Origin: Hirudo medicinalis
Taxonomy: Eukaryota; Annelida; Clitellata; Hirudinida; Hirudinidae
Length of the DNA stretch: 64,000 nt
Assembly: GCA_011800805.1 (NCBI GenBank)
Contig: MPNW01000055.1
Location: 35,694-99,693, forward strand
Direction: 5' to 3'
Part shown: positions 40,850 through 54,539 of the stretch, piece after piece
Numbering within the stretch: the first letter of the stretch is position 1
How the letters are laid out: each line of letters opens with the position of its first letter
Position numbers and translations under genes: made by a program
Notes under the pieces: generated by a model
Databases searched by the model: none
What the model saw: only the letters and a program-made list of their open reading frames with translations
What the model was told of the DNA's origin: nothing

Positions 40850-42195
40850 TTTTGAAGACTGGGAATATCTTAGGAAACCATGTTGCCATTTCAATTATAA
40901 TTTATTAGTTGTACGTTGTTTGTTCTGATCCATGGTGTCGGTTTAATGCGTTTGTATTTCCAACACGTGACAATTATGGAATCGTAAGTTCTAGTGACAA
41001 TTTGTTGGACGAGATTGTGCTTGGATCATGTCAGTTATTGGGCAACTTTTGATGCTTACCTAGGTTGCTCGTGATTGTCCTGTTTTTGAATGTTCACTCA
41101 CATATTTGGTAGGTTTCATTTTTAGGAAATAGGAACTTTGAATGTTCTTGTTGGAGTTGACATGACGCAATTTTACATCTAGTAGCTTCGAGTATTCTTA
41201 TTTAATATGTTATCTTAGGGATACTTTGAGCATGTTTGAATTATCTAGGGTCCAAAATGTACGAAAATCAATTTTCTTACTGAACATCGGTCAGGATCTG
41301 CTCCAGTTTTCACACGAAATTCGTTATATTTCACAATTACCTAAGGCAATCAGATTTGGTTAGAAATATGCGATTAAGTAGACGGACTATGAAAGCTAGT
41401 TGGGATGGATGGAATTATAGAACAGCTAATTTCGAATTGGATTCTTCCGTCAGATAGTACATGGTATGGAACCAAGCGAAATACGTCTTTGATCTCAAAT
41501 AATGAACAAAAAATGATTAAGCTGCTGTCGTTGTTAGATCCATATGCCGAATCAATTGGGAAAAACCCAAGACCTATGTGAGTAACGTTGGAACCCAAAA
41601 AGTAATAGTTGGGTTTCCATAAGAAAAATGTACCACAAAAAAAGGTGGATCTGAGAATGATGTTATGAAATCTGCCATGAACAAAAAATTTGAACTTTGC
41701 TATAATTTGAAATGCTATAATTTTTTTTAATATTGCAATACTTATCAGTTTATCAATTGTAGTTAATATTTCTAATTTGATAATTCTTTCAAAAAAAGAT
41801 GCTCGATCCAAACAAGAATAGAAAGCTGCTCGAGGCGATATTACATCAAGTGGCGGGAAACTGATGCCCTGTTAATTTAGAGGAGAAAATACCACCAGTT
41901 TGAAAATTGTAAATTCTGCGCCCCATTTCCAATTAACCAAGTTGTCCATTTGAAAGTTTCGTTCATTGTTTCGTTGGAAGAATATTTTGTTCGGGCACCC
42001 GCTTGACACTTTGTTGTAACCGTAATAATATCTGAAAGTTTTTTTTTTATAGCATATACTATAGCAGAATTTGGAACTCGTTACGTTTTGAAAGGGTTTT
42101 TTCAAACTAGGTCAATCCATAACTGGCATTCGCTTTGACAAAGATCGCAAAATAACCTTTGGAAATTGTGTTTTAGACTTTAATAACGAGCAATT
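40850..42195. other. CARS-REV1 intergenic region
   Basis: Contains CARS 3' UTR and the REV1 promoter region. A minus-strand frame of 145 codons at 41374-41811 is open and not repeat-derived (it includes NVTHIGLGFFPIDSAYGSNN), but I recognise no family. It is noted as a finding, not called as a gene. Confidence 0.4.
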
Positions 42196-45100
42196 ATGAG
42201 AGGAAGAGGGAGAAGGAAGAGGCCAGCTGATGATGGATGGGCTGAAAGAGTTTGTTAACCATTCTTATTAAAAAAATCTTTAGGAAGGAATATAAATATT
42301 TTACCTAAATATGTGAAATTTTAAGGGTGGTTACATGAATGCAAAGATTCAGAAGTTGGAAGAACAAAACTTAGCTGTTTCTCTAGATTCACAAATATTC
42401 CGTGGAATTACAATTTATGTGAATGGATATACAAGTAATGCCAATGAAATTCTTTTATGGATTTTAAATTTTAAGTTAAATGGGAGACGTCTTTCTAGAG
42501 CCAACATCTGAAGAGTTAAAAGTAATGGTAACAAAGAATGGTGGAGTATATACTCATTATTATTCCAAAACAAAAGTCACTCACATTATTGCTTCTAACT
42601 TGCCAACAAGTAAAATCAAGAACTTAAAAGATGAGAAGGTTTGCAGTCCAGTGTGGATTGTAGAAAGGTATTTATTTAGAGCACCATCACTTTTATTATG
42701 AACTCTTTTGCATGAGATGTTCTACAAAGTTTGCAGGCTGGGAAACTTCTTCCATACACAAAATATTTGCTGTATACTCCACAAAATCTTCAACAGCATA
42801 ACATTTTAACTTCATTCAAAACAATACAAACAACATTGACTGACATTCAAACTGCAGCAGAACCACCTCTAGACACATTCACCTCTGATGACTTAAAGTT
42901 TCCGTTTGAAGAAAATAGACCGAAGACCGATGAAAACACCTCCAAAAAAACGAACGACCAGAATTTTGTGGCGGAGTTTTACAACAGGTCTCGACTCCAC
43001 CACATATCCATGTGGGGTGCCGAGTCTAAAGCCTACGTGGCACGACTCCAAAAGCAGACGAGTGAAGACAAATCGACTCCGGTTTTTAACGGACTGGAAA
43101 GACTCACTAGGGAAGTTCAGACTTCAGTTGAAGTTGAAGGAAGGTATTTACTGCAAAGTGGTCAGAAAGTCTTTGCTCATGTCGACGTCGATTGCTTTTT
43201 TGTTTCTGTTGGACTTCTTAAACGCCCCGAGTTGAGAGGTCGGCAATGTTCATAATTTTATTTTATTTTCACTTATCTTGAATTTATTAGTTGCCTGTTA
43301 TTATCTTTACTTTTTAGACACACTTCAGGGAGCAAATTAAGTATAACATAATTATGTTTATTATAAATGTTTGAATTACATATTGATTAAATGTAGTTAT
43401 TGTGATTATAAGAGTTCACTGAAAATAAAAGATTTTTTATATCAAATTACACATTTTTTTAAATTCTTTGAGTGGATTTAAAAGAATAATTACAAGAGTA
43501 ATTCATGGATTTTAGGGCAGCCAGTTGCAGTGACTCATTCAAAAGGCAGAGACCCTTCTTCAAGCTCTGTTGGAGATACAGGAGGCTTCAACTCCAGGTC
43601 TGATATTGCTTCTTGCAGCTATGAAGCCAGGAAGGTGGATACATTTTGCTTATCTTAATTATTGAGATTGTTATCTCATTATTAGTGATTATTTTGATTA
43701 TAATCTTGTTATACTTGCTCCTCCTAATGAAATTTCTTTTCAGATGGGTGTTAGGAATGGCATGCACTTTGGGGATGCCAAGGTGATCTGCCCCAATCTT
43801 ATTGCTATTCCTTATGATTTTGAAGCCTATAAAAGAGTATCTCAGAGATTTTATGACACTGTTTTGAGGTGAGAAAAATATTTTTAGAATTTGTTAGAAA
43901 CATTTACTCTTGCATTATTCAGGTCGAATGTACTTAAAGAGTCATGAGGAATTTGTCGATCTTAAATATTATTACTAACAACAACAATAATAATAATAAT
44001 AGTTAATTTATAATGCGCCATTTGCATAGTGTCAGAGGCGCCTAATAACTATATCCTATTTAAGACTCCATCAATGATACATCGAAATTGCAGCTACACA
44101 CTAGAAGTGGAGGCGGTCAGTTGCGATGAGTTGTACGTCAACTGTACCGACCTCATCTGCCAAAGTGGAGCTTCACCTGTGCAAGTGGCTTCTTGTCTGA
44201 GGAAAGACATTTTTGAAGCCACTGCCTGCAACTCTTCTTGTGGCTTAGGTAGGTCGCTGATGCCCGATTTGGATCCGTTTCACTTGAAAGACATTGAAAG
44301 TGGTGTACCTAAAACATGCTTTTTATTTTGTTCTAATTTTTCAAGGTAGTAACATGCTCATTGCAAGACTGTCCACTAAACGGGCTAAACCAAATGGACA
44401 TCACTTCGTTGAACACGATGGAGAAGTTGACTTCATGAGGGAGATTAAAGTGTCCGACCTTCCAGGTTTTGTGATTCGAAAAATGTCAAGGATGCATTCT
44501 TGTGCTTGACGAATTATTTGACATAAGTTCTTAAATGTTGATGTTGCAAGATTTAAGGGTAATATCCACCTCCTCACTCACTCTTCATGTTAATGCCATT
44601 CAATTATTGTTGTTCAAAGTGTTGTGTTTGGGAATCTATTAAATTTAAATGATATTAGCATTGTTATTGATTATTTTTATAATCAATCAGTTTTAACATA
44701 AGCCTGACTTTTGCTCAATAGACAGTACTAAGTACTTTTTCACTCATCGTGTAATCAAAATTTGGAACTCTCTCTCCAATAACATTGTTTCATCCACAAA
44801 CTACAGTCAATTCACCTGCCTCGTCAATGAACATGATCTTACTCTCTTTCTTTTGTACAAATGACATGTCACACATCTCATAAAAAAATGTTCTTGTTTG
44901 TTTGCCTGTGAGCAGGTAAGAGGCACTTGTCCTCTGCTCACTTTTGAAATAAATAAAAAAAATTAGTTATGGGGTTGGTTTTATGAAGGTATTGGACATG
45001 TCATGACCAAAAAGCTGACTTCCACGGGCATTAAAAACTGTGAGGAATTAAGCAAACTGTCAGTAACAGAACTACAGAAGATGTTTGGCACAAAGGTTGG

Positions 45101-47968
45101 TTCGAGGCTGTTCAAGCAGGCAAGAGGTGACGACGACAGAACTCTCAGTGTCGATCTTGAAAGAAAGTCTGTTTCTGCAGAAATCAACTATGGCATCAGG
45201 TTCACACAGGTTAGTTAATTTATGTTGGGATAATTCATTAATTAATGCTTATTCAATTTCGATTTTAAATGTAAATTATTTTATTAAAGGCTGTTTATGC
45301 ACTAGGATCTTATGTTAATTTTTCCTGTTTTTATTTCATTATTTTGGACTTCATTGTTTCTATTTGCAAGAACTGAGGTGTCCTATTCATTCCAAGGAAA
45401 TATTAGCATTGGTTTTTTGGATGTGATAATCACATTGAAGTGGTTTATTTCAGAAAAGAGAAGCAGAAAATTTCATCAAGGAACTTGCCAAGGAAGTACA
45501 AAATCGTCTGCAGCAGCTCGACAAGAGAGGCAGACATCTCACTTTGAAGATCAAAGTGAGGCAAGAGGGAGCCCCAGTTGAAACCTACAAGTTTCTAGGT
45601 TTTATTTTAGTTTGAAATGTAATTGATCTTCCACAACTTTTAGCTCAGCCCATATTTATTTATTTAAATTTATAACCTTTGTAATTTTTAAATAAAATGA
45701 TCCAATCACAATTAGGTCACGGCTTGTGCGATAACATGAGTAAGTCGCACATGTTGCCAATGGCTACAGACAATGCAGGTATCATTGGGCAGGAATGTTG
45801 CAACCTTTTAGCACATCTTAATCTTCCCGTTGAGGATCTAAGAGGGGTAAAGTGCAAACATTAATTCTGTTTATCAAAATAATGCTATTATTATTGATTA
45901 ATTAAAATGTATGCATTTATAGTTTTGGTTGGAATTGATGTTAATCAAATTCTTTTTTTAATGAAATTACTTGATTTGCTTTTAATCTTCAGAAGCTGTC
46001 ACCAAATTCATATCAAGAAATTCATCTAACTTATTTGTTATTAATTATTTCTAACCTCTGTAATTACAATTCAATGCTTGTTGTCCCACTTCAGATAGGC
46101 ATTCAAGTAACTTCCCTTGAGGCTCCTAAGGGACACCCCACAAATCCAACCACCAAAAGTAGTATCTTGAAATATACAATGGCCAGACCAAAAGATCTTT
46201 TTCAATCAGAAAATGATGACAATATTTCAGAGAACAAGTTGCTGTCATTTTTGATGCGATTGAAATTGGTCCACAATTCGTGGATGCTAATTTAAAGTGA
46301 TTTTTGACGATGAATTTCAGGCAATCGAACTCTCTCGACAAAAATATTTCAGTTCCGCAAGGATCCACGAGAGCTAAAGAACCCGAAAATTTCTTCATAT
46401 CCCTGTCCCAGGTTTTTCAACCGAGTTAATTTGAGAATGAAGTGATACATTACTAATATTTAAATCATTTTTAGGTTGACATGGACACTCTGAATGAGCT
46501 GCCAGAAGATATTCGGCAAGAAATTATGGCCGCCATGAAGAAGCAGAAAGGAGTAACAAATTCAGAACGAGGAAATATTGGACAGGAAGATGGTGGACCT
46601 GGTTGCTCCCATTGGATTGAACCTCCTGTTGCTGATGGTAAAGTGGAGGAAACTTTAAATGATCGCATTTCCACTCATCCTGAAATGGGAGATGTCGGAG
46701 GGGTGAGACATTTGTATTCATAGCCAGAATTTCAATTTCAATAAAATATTTCCATACTTTTGGGAAATTCAAATCATTCTTCACAGCTTGATGAAAGCTT
46801 TCTGAGGGCAATGCCAGAAGATATCAGAAGGGAGCTTTTGAATGCTCACAAGAGACCCACTCTGCTCAAATCAAGTCCCACCGAAAAACCGCCTCAGGTT
46901 CAAAAAATTATTACACTGCATAATTTAATTTAATTTAATTCAGTTGTAATATTATATTAATTAATAAGCACATCATCATGAGTCATACTCCTATATGCTA
47001 TTCAAATAATATGGTATTAACATTAAATGCAATATGATAATTGAACACATTTATAATAACATCAATAGTTCACATTGATAACCTTTAATAAATATTATTT
47101 TAATTTTTTCTTGTTACATTTTACACTTCTCTCTTAGGCCCCCAAAAGTATCCGGGGCAGAAAGAAAGGCGGTTTAAAAAACTTGACCACTAAATCAGTT
47201 CCTAAGTCCAACATGCTGCTGAAGAATCAGCAGACTCTGAAAGCCATCATCAAGCCTAAAGTAAGCCTTTGTAAAGTTCATGGTATTTGAGATTAATGTG
47301 ATTAAAAAGATAAAGTCATATAAACAATTAAGCCCTGTTCAAATAATGGATGATTTTGGTCTTGATCTGTCCAATTCTGAGTGAATAGAGTTACATAAAA
47401 ATTAATGTTACCTATTTCTGCAAGTGTGTCTTTTAACTGAAATATAATTAAAATTTGTTTCTTTAATATGCAAAGGTCAACCTTGAAGGTGACAAAATCC
47501 AGCCGAGGGACATTCAAGAAAGTCGCGTGCATGTGGAAACGCATCTCAATGGTTGTGTTGAAGTTCATGACATCAAACAACTCATCAAACATTGGACTTT
47601 GCAACCAGGTTTTGCATCAACTTAACTGTTATGTTAAATTATATCTTAAATTTTCATTTTCTTTTATATAATTTATTTTAAGCTCCAAATCAGGATGATC
47701 TAAATTCTCTATTAGAATTTTTGCTGAAACTGGTACAGCAGTCAGATATTGAAAAGGTTTTCATTATACTGAGAGGCATTCAAAGGTTTTCATATTTTAC
47801 TATCACGTTTTAAGATGCAAATAATGAAAATGATTTCTACAATCATTTGTGTTAAGGATGGAAAATGTCACTCTGCAGTGGAAAGAAGAGATGAATAGCA
47901 TCACTGCAACTGTTCAAGCAGCTGTTAAAGCAATTTATGGAGGGAAATTGAAAATGTTGGCTCTCTGA
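42196..47968 (+). CDS. REV1: DNA repair protein REV1 (Y-family deoxycytidyl transferase)
   Basis: Translesion polymerase and scaffold in the nucleus. Nineteen exons: 42196-42249, 42326-42434, 42499-42667, 42730-43238, 43516-43634, 43744-43868, 44094-44248, 44346-44465, 44989-45209, 45454-45598, 45716-45846, 46095-46237, 46321-46411, 46475-46702, 46787-46897, 47138-47260, 47476-47608, 47683-47785 and 47857-47968. They sum to 2,901 bp, an intact 966-residue protein (human about 1,250). Order: N-terminus MRGRGRRKRPADDGW; BRCT (IFRGITIYVNGYT...VTHIIASNLP...PVWIVESLQAGKLLPY, about 45-130); RSRLHHISMW; catalytic core with HVDVDCFFVSVG and VSCDE (acidic triad), SCSYEARK, GSNMLIARLSTKRAKP and ERKSVSAEINYGIRFT; two ubiquitin-binding motifs (VDMDTLNELPEDIRQEIMAAM and LDESFLRAMPEDIRRELLNA); and the C-terminal domain (VEVHDIKQLIKHWTLQP through VTLQWKEEMNSITATVQAAV) that recruits other TLS polymerases. 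Shorter linkers explain the length difference. Confidence 0.97.
44010..44046. repeat. SINE 3'-tail-like hairpin in REV1 intron 6
   Basis: ATTTATAATGCGCCATTTGC...GAGGCGCC next to an (AAT)n run resembles the GCGCC...GGCGC hairpin and ATTTATA tail of the family A SINEs, in inverted orientation. Only the tail is present. Confidence 0.4.
44725..44870 (+). mobile_element. LINE ORF2 3' tail in REV1 intron 8
   Basis: The plus strand reads STKYFFTHRVIKIWNSLSNN then IVSSTNYSQFTCLVN, the characteristic 'R+++WNSLP..IV.....+FK' end of CR1/L2/jockey-like ORF2. It lies wholly between exons ending 44465 and starting 44989, so it does not disturb the REV1 frame. Confidence 0.75.
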
Positions 47969-48044
47969 CATAAATCGTATGGATGCATAAACTTACGTTT
48001 AGAAGACGAGGCCTTCAATAACATGAAAGAGAAGCTTTTTGTAC

Positions 48045-48050
48045 AATAAA
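48045..48050 (+). terminator. REV1 poly(A) signal
   Basis: AATAAA in GTACAATAAAAGTATTTG, 77 bp after the REV1 stop and about 460 bp before the DNAJC2 start codon. Confidence 0.6.
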
Positions 48051-48508
48051 AGTATTTGTTCGGATTCGTTGTTAACAAGGAGGCTGCTTTCCAGTGGGGT
48101 GTCGCTTTGTCTTAGAAAAACTCAACTTTTTTTTTCCGCATTGGTTTCTTCGCCAAGTGTTGCATCTTAATTACACTTGCCGTAGCATATTATTTGTTAC
48201 ATCTTAGCGTTGAGTTGTGTGATGTGATCATATTAAATGTTATAGGGTGTCTGATGTCTCTGTTTTAGAAATAGCCCGTCGTTAAGGTTCGCCACAATAT
48301 TAATAATTTCGTAAATAAAATTTTAATTAAAACATTGTGAAAATAATTTTAAGAATCTAAAATGTTTATTATTTATTTCTTTTCACACATCTGATTTTAA
48401 CTAGAATTTGAGTGCAAACTAGTTTTCACTTTTACACAATAGCGAATTAATTTAAAAGAAGATTTATACTGATCGCATCGTGCTTGAATTAATACGATAT
48501 CTCATAAC

Positions 48509-51500
48509 ATGGTATTGATAAATTTGGTTTTGCCCGGTTTATCGGTAAATGACAATACAGAAGTTTTGGGGAATTTGGATGGTAGGTGAACTGTAATTTA
48601 ATTGCTGCTGCATTAGCACCCTTGTTTCTTAGTTAAAATCCCACATACCGGTTTGACGTTTATCTTTGAAAATATTGTTTGATAATTTTATTAGAATTGG
48701 AACCGGCGGTGTTTGAACCGGTGGGAAGGTGGTATGAATCCTACTGCTGCAGGTGCCACCATAAGCACTCGCTTTCCACCAGCTCCCAATCCAGTGAATC
48801 TGAAGTGGAAGTTGAAGATTCTGACGTCATTGAAAATGATGACAGCATTCTATTAACTCTTGATCCAAAGAATTGGAAGGTAGGTTGTTTAGAAATAGTT
48901 AATTAATTATATAAATGGATGACTTGCTAGCACAAAATTACAAGCTTGTTCTGTTGGGTTACAACAATTTTGTTTAGATTAATAATGCTAAATTATTATA
49001 AATGCCAAATTTAAATTTGAAGTTTGTTATGTTCTGAAGGATCAAGATCATTATGCTGTCTTAGGACTTGGCAAACTGAGATACAAAGCAACAGAAGACC
49101 AAATAAAGAGGGCCTGTAAGCAAACTGATATTTGTGCAACATTAATCTATTGAGACATTTCTAAGACAATTTCTAACATGATAGTTTAATTTTTAATTTA
49201 GTTTTCTAATAGGTTAAGTATTGACAGATATATTTAAATTAATTGTGGTGCATTAATCTAATGCATTACCTACTATCATGAACAAAATCTTCAAATCAGT
49301 TTTTCGTTTTTAAAGACAAGAAGAAGGTCTTGCAGCATCATCCTGACAAGAGAAGGTCTTCAGGCATTCCAGTAAAGCAGGGAGAAGAAGATTACTTCAC
49401 TTGTGTCACCAGAGGTCACTTCACTGAATCAATTAGCTGAAATAAATACAGCATCCATGTCGTTATCATAATTTGTGTTTAATATAATTCTTTAGCATGC
49501 ACATATAATTGATGTAATTATTTCTATTTCAAATTAAAAGTTATTGCCTTGCTTAGCATAGTTAATAATTACTGCCATTGTGAAAATGAAGTGGATTAAA
49601 AATAAACCTATGAATTTATTATGCAGCTTATGAAATACTTGGTAACCCCACAAAGAGAAGATCTTATGACAGCATTGATCCTGAATTCGATGATTCTATC
49701 CCTTCAAATAATGCTGATTCTAAGCAAAACTTTTTCAAAGTTTTCGGTCCTGTGTTTGAAAGAAATGCCAGGTTAGATCCTGAGTAAATTAAGATTGTGT
49801 TTTTGAAAATGGTCGACATATATAAATTTGGATTATTATTGCTGGGATAACATCTAATCCATGGTTAGTTTGTTTAAGTTAAAATCTGCTACTTTATTGA
49901 ATTATGAAATTACGAATAGACTGGGAAAAATTAATGAGAAATGTCTTATCAAATGTTTATGTTGAAGCTGCTTTACAGAATTATAATTTCTTGAAAACGT
50001 CCTTTCCTCTTCCAGGTGGTCGATTAAGACCAAAAATATGCCGAACATTGGTGATGAAAAAACTCCATTTGAAAATGTCGACAAATTTTATGACTTCTGG
50101 TTAGTGGTAGCTTCTTCATTGTTTCAAACTTGGAGATGTAATTTAATGACATTTTCATCGAATTTTATTTTTTTTTCTTATTTCCCTTCAATGGCAAACA
50201 CTTTTTATGTATCATTTATTATTATTGAGTAATTTTAGTCAGGAATTATGTTAGATACGAATAACATTTTCCATTCAAAATTTGCTTAATATTTTGCAGG
50301 TACAACTTTGAATCATGGAGAGAATATTCGTACCTCGATGAAGAGGAGAAAGAGAAGGGAGAGAAGTGAGTCATCCTGTCTCATCAAACTAAATATATTT
50401 CGCAAACAATTTAACTTATTTATCAAATCATTACATCACGTGTCTATAGCCGAGAGGAAAGGCGTTGGATTGAGAAGCAGAACAAAGCTTCGAGATTGAA
50501 GAGAAAGAAGGAAGAAACTCAAAGGATTCGACAGTTAGTCGGTGGGTTTAAGTTGCTATGTTTAAGTTTTTTATTTTAAACAAATAGATTCAGTTCAATT
50601 AATTAAATGTTTGTTGTCATTCCACAAATTATCAACCAATATGCATAGTTATCTTATTGCTTCACCATTATCACTGATATTAATATCGTTTTTATTATTA
50701 TCATCATTTAGTAATTTCTTATTGGGTCCTTAAGATAATTGTTTTGAAATTGTTCAGACAACGCATATGCCTGCGATCCGAGGATAATAAAGTATAAGAC
50801 AGAAGAGAAAGAACGAAAGATGGCTGACAAGAAAGCCAGACAAGATGCAGTGAGGCTGAAAGCTGAAGAAGAGGAAAGGGTAAATATTTTATGTTTTGTT
50901 GTTAACAAGTTCATTTCAGATTGTTGTATGTAAATTGTAATATAATTTGAGAACAATTTCCAAGGAGGATAGATTTCTGACCTGTAGATTTCTAGGAAGA
51001 TTACTTTTGAAATTGGTTTCAATGTTTAGTTGAATGCAGCGATTATTCGTGTTTATTTTATCCCCAGAAACGGCTAGAAGCTCAAGAGGCTGAGAGGCTC
51101 GCAAAGGAGAAGGAAGAGGAAGAAATGAAGGCTCAGGTTTGATTGATTATTATATTAATTATTAAAAAGTCCAAATATAACCTCACAATTAAATACACTC
51201 ACTAGTTAAAAACATTGCTACTTGATTTCTTTATATGCAATGTATGTAAAATAGGATAGTATATTGCATATGGTGAAATCTGCTGAGAAATTCAAAGTTG
51301 TCATCATGGTTTTAGCAAGCAGCCCAGAGGAAGGAGAAGGAGCAACAGAAAAAGAATGTTAAGAAAGAAAAGAAGAGACTGAGGACATTTGCAAAGGTCG
51401 GTGATTTTCCAGGGATTAATTATTTCTTCGATCGCCGCAGTGATTCTGAAACAAAAATGAGCTGATGTGCAATGCATGCCAGAATATTATAAGCGATATT

Positions 51501-53634
51501 TACAGCATGAAATAGCTATATTCATAATTAGTACATCCATATGTTCATTAGGATATGTTCATTTCATGCACACTTCTTCTGAGGTTTTGGTATAGTAGTT
51601 GATTTTCTGTTGCTCAGTAACAAAAGTATTTTGCAGGATTGGGACTTTTTGGCCAACAATGAACAGGAGAAGATCCAAAACATGCAAGATCTTGATAGAT
51701 TGTGTGAACTATGTTCTGTTGAATGGTAAGCTAACTTTGTCTACAAATAAGTAAGATGTCAAGCACTTTCTATTTCTTTCATTATTAATTAGTTAATTAT
51801 TTATAATTTTCAATGCACATTTGTTACATTTACTCAGACTTAAAAAATTACTTTGCAGTTTGGCTCAACTCAATGAAGTTGCATCCTCAGGTGAAAAGGC
51901 CAAATTTGCAGAAGCATTCAAGATGAAGGTAAGAACTGCTACAACACTTTTCTACTAGTGTTTACTACTTTCTTTTGCATGTTTCTATAAAGCCATCAAA
52001 CTGTTCCTAATCTTTTAATATTGATGTTTACAAACTATATCTTATAAATAAGATTGCACAATAAGTGTTTGAATATTGCCTAATAGAATTAATTCCTTGC
52101 AGTTAGGTGAACTGAATGAAAAACTGGAGGAGGAAAAGAGGCAGCACATGGAAGCAGTTACAAAAAAGTACAGGAGCGAAGCTGGAACTAACTCTACTTC
52201 GAAGGACGAGTGGACCGAACAAGAGATCCAAACACTCATCAAGGCTGTCAATCTGTTTCCAGCTGGAACCAATGCCAGGTGAGGATTTTTGGAAACAATT
52301 GAAATTGTTTTGGAGAAACCCATCTAAATTGCAAAAACATCATAAAAATTTGAATTTGTAAACTTTTGGCTATTGCTCTTTTTTCATTGGATGAATTTTA
52401 GTATTAAAAGTACTGCCATAGTAGTTACTACCAATGAATAAATAGTTGAAGGACCTATGTCGTTGCACAAGAAGCATTATGAATGTAAAATTGAACAGAA
52501 GAATTATTAGTTTTGATTAATTGTTATCACCTAGTTGTACTTATTGCTACATTGTCAACTTTCTAAGGTGGGAAACAATTGCCAACTTCTTGAAGCTCCA
52601 TGTTCCTGATTGCAAGAAAAATGCAAAGGAGGCATTGTCTAAAGCAAAAGATCTCCAGAAAAATGGTTATTACTTTTTTTAATTTATTGTTGATGTTGTT
52701 GTCGTAAATTAACTCGTAAATTGATCGTCATCCGATTAACTGTCGCTTTTGAAGACTTCACCCTCAAGGAAGATGCAAATAAGAAGGCATTTGAGATGTT
52801 CTCAAAAGAAACAAAAAGCACATCAGCAGCAGCGGCTCCAAATGAGGTCTCGGAAAGATACGAAAGTAAGTTTTTATCTTGGGAGGCCACCAGTTAATGT
52901 TACGTAAATTAAATTATCATTGATCGTTATCTATAACTTGATGGAATTGCAGGTCAAATGTTTGTTCCTATATAAGATGCATAATTAGTCTCATTTATAA
53001 GATGTGATTCGTAAATGATAATATTGAATGATTAGAATTGAGCTGCATTTGAGTTATTGGGGCCAGTGAATGAAAAGATGCCGAACCATTTTACAGCTGC
53101 TGCCGAAGTGCAGGTGTACGATATAGGAAGCAACCCTGCACCCTGGACTGCTGAGGAACAGAAACTTCTGGAACAGGCCATGAGGACTTACCCTGCCACC
53201 GTTGCAGAGAGGTTAGTTCGGGATTCTTCTCAGATTACAATATTATTATTGTTATTATTACATTAATGTGTAATGGTTATGATGTTAGTAACATTTAAAA
53301 GATCTGTTAAGGGTTGCCATGCTAGAACAATTTTCATTTTATAACATTGGTTGAACTCGATTCTCTTTGTTTCGAACAAATCATTCAGATGGGACAAAAT
53401 AGCTGAATGCATACCTATGAGAACCAAGAAGGACTGCATGAAGAGATACAAGGTATCCCAATTGCTTTATGAAAAGTTAATCATTTTCACAATCTATTGC
53501 TGATTATTTTACCTGAATTTTTTTATTTTTGATGTGGATGTGGATTTTTTCAACTTCTATTTCAACAGGAACTCGTGGAACTGATTCGAACAAAGAAACT
53601 TGCTCAAGCTGCAGCCATGAACAATAAAAAATAA
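48509..53634 (+). CDS. DNAJC2: DnaJ homolog subfamily C member 2 (MPP11/zuotin)
   Basis: Ribosome-associated J-domain co-chaperone that, with HSPA14, stimulates Hsp70 on nascent chains; vertebrate forms also bind chromatin. Nineteen exons: 48509-48581, 48695-48879, 49040-49115, 49316-49414, 49627-49771, 50016-50099, 50300-50365, 50450-50541, 50758-50879, 51068-51136, 51316-51396, 51636-51725, 51860-51928, 52103-52278, 52568-52665, 52755-52865, 53097-53211, 53389-53452 and 53569-53634. They sum to 1,881 bp, an intact 626-residue protein (human 621). Order: [30 protein letters not shown] starting the J domain with HHPDKRR (HPD motif); zuotin-homology region ([56 protein letters not shown]); a long charged helix ([19 protein letters not shown]); and two SANT/Myb domains ([20 protein letters not shown]...RWETIANFL and [18 protein letters not shown]...[20 protein letters not shown]). 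Start is the first ATG of exon 1. AATAAA overlaps the stop codon. Confidence 0.97.
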
Positions 53635-54336
53635 AATATCTGTATTTTTGCAACTTAAATATATCTGATTGTTAAATGCATGCTTGTTCGTTTTCATGCT
53701 GTTTGATAGTTGTAACATTCTGTTTGGACTTGACATTGTCATAGTTGCATCAAAATGTTCAGGCTAAAAATTATCTCCATCCTTGATGTTGGAATGTCAG
53801 ATGTGGAAGAATCATATTTGGAGAAATTTTTCACAGCAGCTGTTATCATATGCAAGTTTTAGGTTTGGATGTAAGAAACCAAAAGGGTGTACATACATTT
53901 TATCTGTTTGGGAGCTCAGGAGTGGGCGCCAGGTGATGCTCTGTTTGGGCATGGGGTCAAGAGTCGGAGAGCTTAGCGCAAGTACTGATGATTTATAAAC
54001 AAGTATTTTATATTTATATACAAGTTTATATACATTTTACTGGTTATGAAGTACGGACATTTTTCAATACTTTTTTAACGGAGATTTTCGGAAGTACTTT
54101 TACTTGTCTTGCGCCGTCATACCTACCTTTCACTCTACCCTCAGCAACCAGAGGCTCCCTCGTCAAATCATCTGCCCGACATGCGACATTGGATAGCAGG
54201 TCTATAGACGTTACTATAGACTCCCTTCTATCGTCAATGCTCGGGCACTTGTGACTAACTTCTGTGAGACTCCATTACATATTGATTGAGGAAAAACGTT
54301 CATTAGTATGAATGTTACACAATAAAATAGCATAAG
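53635..54336. other. DNAJC2 3' flank, no gene seen
   Basis: AATAAA at 53630 overlaps the DNAJC2 stop. Downstream frames (53783-54254) have no recognisable motif and are not called. A second AATAAA at about 54320 lies just before the LTR-like sequence. Confidence 0.4.
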
Positions 54337-54502
54337 TGTTGTGGGTGCACTGAACTATCTATGCTAATGTAGGAGCTAGGAGCGGCAACTTCCCTTTTGT
54401 TCCTTCTGGTCCTAGTTATGTGTTAGTGTAGTGTGGATTCGTTGGCGAATAAAGTAGTTGTCTGTAGTGTCTTGGTGTAATCGACTAACTGCGAGTTACA
54501 AC
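54337..54502 (+). mobile_element. Possible solo LTR with adjacent primer-binding-like site
   Basis: A 166-bp block starts TGTTGTGGGTGCACTG and ends GAGTTACAACA, the TG...CA ends of an LTR, and has an internal AATAAA (GCGAATAAAGTAG). It is followed after 10 bp by TTGGCGAATGACC, which resembles the TGGCGA...TGACC region after the 5' LTR of several animal Ty3/gypsy elements. No internal coding region follows and I saw no target-site duplication, so the call is tentative. Confidence 0.35.
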
Positions 54503-54539
54503 AATGAGATGGTTGGCGAATGACCATTACAAATTACAA

